NCBI GenBank assembly: GCA_002725275.1
Contig: PBOE01000042.1
Span: 1-8,166 of the forward strand
Origin: Methanobacteriota archaeon
GTDB lineage: Archaea; Thermoplasmatota; Poseidoniia; Poseidoniales; Poseidoniaceae
Length of the DNA: 8,166 nt
Direction of reading: 5' to 3'
Shown here: positions 6,001-8,166 of the stretch, one piece after another
Layout: every line of letters begins with the position of its first letter
Numbering within the stretch: position 1 is the stretch's first letter
Position numbers and translations under genes: made by a program
The notes under the pieces: model-generated
Seen by the model: only the letters and a program-made list of their open reading frames with translations
Database searches by the model: none
Told to the model about the DNA's origin: nothing

Positions 6001-8166
6001 CCAACCCTCAACCGGACCAGGCCAGCCTGGCGGTGTCGGTAACCCACCAAGCTACGCATCTGGCGGCTACCCCAACAACTACGGTGTCTGCATCGACTAC
6101 GCTTACACCTACTACATGAACAGCGGCGAGGGTGCTCGCTTGACCTACCCGATCGTCGACATCTCCGGTGCTACCGCCAACGGCGGAAACATCTCCAAGG
6201 TCTACCTCTGGATCGATGTCCTCCACCACGGTGCAGACAACTATCAGGACCGCTACGACTTTGTGGCCCGTGCAGGCAACGACCCCAGCGACCTCGGTGA
6301 CTACCTCCGTGAGTCCGGTACGCCCTTGTTCAAGGACGGTACCATCACGGGCGCCACCACCGGTATCGAAATTGGCGGTGCTTTCGCTGCAGGCCACTTC
6401 GAATCCATTGACGTCGTCGGACCAAGCCAAGCCGGTCTGGAAGTTGTCGGTCAAACCGCTGCCTCCACCGACCAGTTGAGCGTCTCAAGCGGCAACTACG
6501 GTGTGTTGGTTTCCAACACGGCCTCCGGTCAACTCGACCTCGAAAACTTGGACCTTGAGAACCAAGCCGTGGCCGGTGTCTACTACCAGTCCGACCTCGG
6601 TGGCGACCTCACGGGTACCATCACGGGTTCAACGGGTGCTGCTTTCAAGTACGCCTCGCGAACGTCCGCAGCGGTTGAGTTCAGCAGCATGACCATCCAA
6701 AACAACGCCGTCGGTATTGAGACCGACGGTACCGGTGCGTTCACGCTGACCGATGTTGTGATGTCCAACACCAAGGACGTCCTCATCACGGGCTCTTCCA
6801 CGATGGAATTCATCGAAGGTTCGATCGACACCACCACGGTGGAAGTCACCGGAACCGGTGTCTTCGACCGACTGCGTCAGTTGGACGTGACCCTCCAGGC
6901 CAACGTCTCGGGCACCACCGAAGACGTGGTTGGAACCACGGTCATCCTGAAGGATGCAGAGGGTACGGTCACCGGCATGGCTGACACCGATGCGAACGGT
7001 GTGGCCAACGACCTGACCTTCGTGACTCAAACGGTGGACAGCGGTTCGTGTTCGAGCGTCTGTACCTCCAACCTGAACGGGTACGAAGTGGTGGCCTCCG
7101 CCACCATCGACTACTTCTGGTCGGGCAGCAGCAACAACGCTGCTGACTTCCGGTACGTGTTCGAGACCATGTCCTTGACGGACACCGCTGGCAACAGCGA
7201 CACGGTCTACCTCGAGGACGAGTTTACCGCCCGTATCTGCTACACGTCGACGGCCTACACGAAGCAAGAGCGCTGTGCAAGCGGCCTCTCCGCCTCCAAC
7301 AGCCGAACGTACAGCAACGGTCTGGTTGAGTACGGCTACCTCCGAAGCCACAGCGGCAACGATCTGGCCGGTGAAACCGTCATGATGGACGCTCCGTTCA
7401 TGTACCTCGCCCAAGGCAAGCACAACTGGAACGGCTCCGTTTGGATCTCCACGGCTTCCTACGACTTCGACAACGCCAACCGAATGTACCCCTACTTCAG
7501 CGGCGAGTCCACGCTCTACATGCACGACGCCTCGGTCACCGCAGTCGCCGTGTCCAGCAGCGGGGCTCCCCAAGGGTTCCAAATCGGTTATCGGTACTAC
7601 TCGTTGAACATGGACATGAACAACACCACGATTTCCGGTGTTGCCTCCATCATCGGTGCCATGGGCTACGGCTACCGCAGTGGATATGCGCTGGACATGT
7701 TCCAGATCACGAACAGCACGTTCGTCCACTTCGACGGCTACACCGCCCTCAACAACGCCATCAACTACAACGACATCTGTCTCCAGATGAACGGCGGCGA
7801 CGGCAACATCGTCGACGGCAACACGTTCGTTGACTGCGGTGTTGGTGTGATGGCAGAACGGTCCCCGTACTACTACAGCCACTCGACCAGCGAAATCGGT
7901 GTCGACAACGTCACCATCACCAACAACGTCTTCCGAGACGGTGGTGAAGTCGCTGACGTCTGGCTCTACACCACCAACGAAGTTCAAGGTGCCACCATCA
8001 CCGACAACGAGTTCAACCCGTCCAACGGGCACGCTGTGGCCATTTACCCCGGCAACACCGAAGACGTCCTGATTCAGGACAACACGGTTGTCGGTGGCGA
8101 TGACGCCTTCTACCTGAACCGTGTGTCTGACTTCACCATTGACAGCAACGACATCGGCGGTATCAG
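1..8166 (+). CDS. Giant secreted/surface multidomain protein (Ig-like, nidogen-like and parallel beta-helix modules), partial at both ends
   Basis: The frame starting at base 2 stays open for 2,721 codons to the window edge, so both ends of the gene lie outside; base 1 and the last two bases belong to split codons. The protein is built only of extracellular-type beta modules: a jelly roll, four Ig-like domains, nidogen-like pieces and four right-handed beta-helix stretches. It is rich in Gly, Ser, Thr, Asn, Asp and Tyr and poor in Lys, with many N-X-S/T sequons (NETH, NYTM, NLTV, NVTV, NITS, NISK, NNTT, NSTF, NVTI) that could be glycosylated. No transmembrane segment, catalytic motif or sorting signal is visible; a signal peptide and cell-wall anchor would be expected beyond the edges. 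Codon use is uniform throughout, giving no sign of frameshift or recent junction. A role in adhesion, as a surface fibre or as a sheath is inferred from the architecture; the exact function is unknown. Confidence 0.95.
35..532 (+). other. Jelly-roll-like (carbohydrate-binding-module style) domain
   Basis: Residues about 12-177 of the giant protein. The segment opens with a Tyr-dense strand region, then FSSSALPSGATVDKIEWKK (residues 17-35), the 'strand, xxLPxGATIxxIxW' beginning typical of extracellular jelly rolls. It later has GTGWKTVTLC and closes with HLLVTYSGG (171-179), which looks like the final 'yLxVxYxG' strand of such domains. Cys119 and Cys125 form a close pair in a loop. The beginning of the domain may lie before the window, so its size is uncertain. 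A binding role for glycans or partner proteins is possible by analogy, but no ligand residues can be named. Confidence 0.45.
542..874 (+). other. Ig-like domain 1
   Basis: Residues about 181-291. The domain begins with SDAPTSDF, the 'D-x-x-A/P-P' linker that commonly opens extracellular Ig/FN3-type repeats. It continues with a strand containing LFIKLTDMSGID, then APVLYYSTNGGTSWS, the familiar 'P-x-L-Y-Y-S-T-x-G-G-x-x-W' strand pair. It ends with a Cys259-Cys266 pair followed by DDLSYGDDFQYYWKFQD, equivalent to the 'gDxVeYYxxaxD' last strands. Ig-like domain 2 repeats this layout, including the cysteine pair, so the two are probably an internal duplication. Such domains usually act as spacers or docking surfaces. 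Confidence 0.7.
875..1426 (+). other. Beta-rich stretch ending in a nidogen-like 'second half' strand set
   Basis: Residues about 292-475. A Thr/Pro-rich linker (TGTQTTPTPYQVD) leads into a beta-rich region with Cys373-Cys380 in a short loop and a Tyr/Gly/Asn-rich middle. It finishes with NIIFVYNSQLNKWATVGVD (438 onward). That last piece lines up with the WSIGYMDQ region at 754, which follows the FVVEW strand of the later nidogen-like piece, so it may be the end of another copy of that fold. The front part of this stretch I do not recognise; it could be a diverged first half of the same domain. Confidence 0.35.
1427..1723 (+). other. Nidogen-like 'first half', copy 1 (diverged)
   Basis: Residues about 476-574. 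The order AYKFAIPG, FGTFSF, then RLCVTTNGWYYFY (511-523) parallels the later IPAGFEFEYFG, RIQLSRQGSMYF, and matches the general pattern 'FxFxFYGxxYxxIxVSSNGxxxF' known from prokaryotic nidogen-like surface domains. Cys513 and Cys531 flank the aromatic strand. The 'IAPFW' strand expected next is not clear here; the segment instead ends in SGFALGSGYYGRQ and DITYKVGN before Ig-like domain 2 begins. Assignment rests on pattern similarity by eye. Confidence 0.4.
1724..2110 (+). other. Ig-like domain 2
   Basis: Residues about 575-703. It starts at PTPDTFKPEMLHTAMQD, continues with TVSVTILDAGDPAAGL (the 'VxVxVxDxxG' strand), then GPTLYHRVTPDGG and SWTSTAMTQE, the 'W-x-S-x-x-M-T' strand of the same family. 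The Cys655-Cys660 pair is followed by EDLEVNDTVEYYFSSRD. From the second Cys of the pair to the final Asp, this domain and Ig-like domain 1 are the same length (23 residues), with seven identities by eye. It sits between a nidogen-like first half and a second half, which may mean it was inserted into that domain. Confidence 0.72.
2111..2320 (+). other. Nidogen-like 'second half' with FVVEW strand
   Basis: Residues about 704-773. The series KVFVVEWHDM (708-717), VQALFYDVTNEIEYKYDSNC (728-747) and WSIGYMDQTRQKGASIA (754-770) follows the well-known pattern 'rFVIEWxxV...FQVILYExTGxIEFxY...aTVGIxxxxGxxG' at the end of prokaryotic nidogen-like domains. Cys725 and Cys747 bracket the central hairpin and could form a disulfide. 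In usual members this part directly follows the 'IAPFW...VYYR' strands; here Ig-like domain 2 comes before it and a first-half piece comes after it. Confidence 0.6.
2489..2866 (+). other. Nidogen-like 'first half', copy 2, with IAPFW
   Basis: Residues about 830-955. IPAGFEFEYFGTTYDGDD (850-867) is the 'FxFxFYGxxY' strand with an Asp-rich insert (DGDDSND, 864-870) that might bind calcium. It is followed by RIQLSRQGSMYFISNGN, where the usual 'VSSNGxxxF' is LSRQGSMYF, then RPGTIAPFW (911-919) and SVYYRVMPYEGKG (936-948). Cysteine pairs 831/844 and 927/935 sit in loops. No FVVEW-type second half follows; the chain goes straight into a beta-helix cap. The preceding stretch (bases 2321-2488, His/Ser/Thr-rich) I do not recognise. 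Confidence 0.6.
2873..3100 (+). other. N-terminal cap of beta-helix 1
   Basis: Residues about 958-1033. The sequence runs DPVWDLTDSPIRI, YLVVSSDLTIKPGVEIYVA, GKGISFDG, then ETHPINITGMNGGEWKGMAF. This is the classic lead-in of many secreted right-handed beta-helix proteins ('WTlxdSPYxVxxdLTVxPGxTLxIxPGVxIxFxxGxxIxVxG...PIxFTgxnxxxWxGixF'). It normally forms the first coils and covers the hydrophobic core. The presence of Trp1028 in the W-x-G-M-x-F turn supports the assignment. Confidence 0.75.
3101..4330 (+). other. Parallel beta-helix 1
   Basis: Residues about 1034-1443. Successive short coils show the 'xVxFxNxxGAxF' rhythm: FSYVNFENTSGAVF, YTMSDVTFTNVGAVF, VVTMENFEVDG, ALHAENLTVENS, LQHVTVSNVTVTNPS, ASNVMLNNVDVDS, LSIHDVDFGS, ITAEDISMSGS. 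Asn and Ser ladders and alternating Val/Ile/Leu strands are typical of right-handed beta-helices. Cys1075/Cys1082 and Cys1414/Cys1424 form tight pairs in loops. The end is Ser-rich (serine runs at 4136-4165 and 4286-4300). No polysaccharide lyase or glycosidase acidic cluster can be assigned, so a structural or binding role is more likely than catalysis. Confidence 0.75.
4331..4669 (+). other. Ig-like domain 3 (carboxypeptidase-regulatory / invasin style)
   Basis: Residues about 1444-1556. It contains ANVSVYRLAQ, then VVSATLLDSSMNELFEVG, HITDANGNTSVWVVVEDSDG (turn D-A-N-G-N at 1485-1489) and HVVRAFG, and ends in HLDLLLEP before a new helix cap. The 'xVxLxDxxxxxxxxxxTDANGxxxxxV' pattern is that of transthyretin-like or Big_1-like spacer domains found between beta-helices. 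A similar turn recurs in Ig-like domain 4. Its place between two helices suggests a rigid joint. Confidence 0.65.
4676..5401 (+). other. Parallel beta-helix 2
   Basis: Residues about 1559-1800. After a cap (DTFTFDDTSITVSADLMLDT, then CGFELQGGSLRVQS) the coils are unusually regular. Equivalent small-residue turns occur at bases 5015 (GGTLTL), 5099 (GATLNM), 5183 (GGSANI), 5261 (GASLTD) and 5321 (GAPQVD). Their spacing is 28, 28, 26 and 20 residues, matching one helical turn each. AVGIQSYNG and TVGINAYGG near the end are typical coil-closing strands. No catalytic residues are recognised. Confidence 0.75.
5402..5719 (+). other. Connector after beta-helix 2, Tyr-rich, fold unclear
   Basis: Residues about 1801-1906. 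It begins with IYRSTSLSGASAGWTTYKID, continues with DYLQVGANSVFAGG and then YYFITDRMNIMFEDDSGNEW, which looks like a pair of strands with a D-D-S-G-N turn as in small Ig-like spacers. GYYPYGSDDP follows. It could be the C-terminal cap of beta-helix 2 plus a short beta domain. I do not recognise it further. Confidence 0.35.
5720..6301 (+). other. Highly aromatic jelly-roll-like insert domain
   Basis: Residues about 1907-2100. It opens with APSWHCNYYGYSFG, passes through an extremely Tyr/Phe/Trp-rich stretch (32 aromatic residues among 1907-1992 by my count) and a Pro/Gly linker. It then continues with VCIDYAYTYYMNSGEG, ARLTYPIVDISGATANGG and KVYLWIDVLHHGADNYQDRY. The order 'WHC ... LTxPxIDLSGA ... 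VxLxxxxxHxxxxxxDxxxF' resembles MAM-like or immune-inhibitor-A-like jelly rolls inserted in secreted proteins ('LxSPxIDLSGaxxAxLxFxHWY'). This is judged by pattern only. The first and last cysteines (1913 and the one in VCIDY) could pair. Confidence 0.4.
5978..6049 (+). repeat. Pro/Gly-rich low-complexity linker
   Basis: Residues 1993-2016 are almost entirely Pro, Gly, Ala, Asn, Gln and Ser: APPEGANGQPSTGPGQPGG followed by VGNPP. No strand pattern is present, so a flexible link between the aromatic stretch and the remaining strands of the insert domain is likely. The reading frame runs through it without change. Confidence 0.7.
6302..6880 (+). other. Parallel beta-helix 3
   Basis: Residues about 2101-2293. 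Coils include PLFKDGTITGATTGIEIGG, HFESIDVVGPSQAGLEVVG, DQLSVSSGNYGVLVSN, LDLENLDLENQAVAGVYY, VEFSSMTIQNNAVGIETDG, FTLTDVVMSNTKDVLITG and MEFIEGSIDTTTVEVTG. The repeating 'xLxxxxxxNxAVGIxxxG' unit is characteristic of right-handed beta-helices. No cysteines are present in this stretch, unlike the other modules. It ends directly in Ig-like domain 4 at FDRLRQLDVTL. Confidence 0.78.
6881..7225 (+). other. Ig-like domain 4 (Big_1/transthyretin-like)
   Basis: Residues about 2294-2408. LDVTLQANVSGTTEDVVGTT, VILKDAEGTVTGMADTDANG (D-A-N-G at 2330-2333) and VANDLTFVTQTVDS form the usual 'VxVtDxxGxxvxxxxTDANGxaxxxv' core of invasin-like or carboxypeptidase-regulatory-like spacers. A tight Cys2350-Cys2354 pair follows, then YEVVASATIDYF. 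The end, MSLTDTAGNSDTVYLEDEF, leads into the next helix. It matches Ig-like domain 3 in position (between two helices) and in its central turn. Confidence 0.7.
7226..8166 (+). other. Parallel beta-helix 4, running off the window edge
   Basis: Residues about 2409-2721 and beyond. A cap-like front part holds Cys2413 and Cys2425 and a Tyr-rich section. The later coils are textbook: FQITNSTFVHF, NIVDGNTFVDCGVGVM, NVTITNNVFRDGG, GATITDNEFNPSNGHAVAIY, DVLIQDNTVVGGDDAFYL and DFTIDSNDIGG. The core residues of these coils are at bases 7706, 7811, 7916, 7997, 8072 and 8138, giving spacings of 35, 35, 27, 25 and 22 residues, so loops shorten toward the end. The 'xITxNxF' unit with Asn ladder is that of NosD/periplasmic copper-binding style and general beta-helix families. 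The helix continues past the edge. Confidence 0.8.

Noticed and set aside
100..7833. Short plus-strand open frames of 60-150 codons in the other two frames
   Set aside because: All lie inside the giant gene; their products are low-complexity Ser/Thr/Pro/Arg-rich strings expected from out-of-frame reading, and the beta-module gene continues through them.
6629..8032. Second long minus-strand open frame (also 4889-6004 and 6008-6454)
   Set aside because: Same codon-aligned shadow, bounded by sense-strand TCA codons at 4889, 6008, 6485 and 6629; protein has no domain pattern.
3101..8166. Polysaccharide lyase or glycosidase activity of the beta-helices
   Set aside because: Beta-helix folds are shared by such enzymes, but I see no diagnostic catalytic motif, and the coils look structural. 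Left as unassigned rather than called an enzyme.
1..8166. DNA-level tandem repeats, CRISPR, insertion sequences, tRNA or regulatory sites
   Set aside because: Repeats are visible only at protein level with diverged codons; no inverted-repeat ends, spaced direct repeats, tRNA-like folds or intergenic DNA were found.

Overview
The whole window is the inside of one very large gene on the + strand. Reading from base 2, every codon to the right-hand edge is sense (2,721 complete codons), with no start, stop or intergenic gap. The gene therefore begins before base 1 and ends after base 8166. The product is a secreted or surface-exposed all-beta protein: very rich in Gly, Ser, Thr, Asn, Asp and Tyr, poor in Lys, with many N-X-S/T sequons and many locally paired cysteines, and with no membrane segment or enzyme motif that I can recognise.

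Domain order, with residues numbered from base 2: jelly-roll-like domain (about 12-177); Ig-like domain 1 (181-291); a beta-rich stretch that ends in a nidogen-like 'second half' (292-475); a nidogen-like 'first half' (476-574); Ig-like domain 2 (575-703); a second nidogen-like second half, with FVVEW (704-773); a second nidogen-like first half, with FEFEYFG and IAPFW (830-955); a helix cap (958-1033) and parallel beta-helix 1 (1034-1443); Ig-like domain 3 (1444-1556); beta-helix 2 (1559-1800); a connector (1801-1906) and an extremely aromatic jelly-roll-like insert with a Pro/Gly linker (1907-2100); beta-helix 3 (2101-2293); Ig-like domain 4 (2294-2408); beta-helix 4 (2409 to the edge, still running).

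The overall plan is globular sensor or adhesion-type modules followed by beta-helix rods separated by Ig-like spacers. This is what a long cell-surface fibre, adhesin or S-layer-associated protein would look like. The exact role cannot be read from the sequence.

Organism: codon use is strongly biased to C-ending codons. CGA and CCA are accepted readily, AGA/AGG are not seen, and TTA, CTA and TCA are almost absent. Together with the combination of Ig-like, nidogen-like, cap and beta-helix modules and the sequons, this fits a GC-rich marine Euryarchaeon of the Poseidoniales (Marine Group II) type. That is inference from style and memory of the group, not proof; a bacterium with giant surface proteins remains possible. 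There are no RNA genes, mobile elements, CRISPR arrays, promoters or terminators in the window, because it is all coding.
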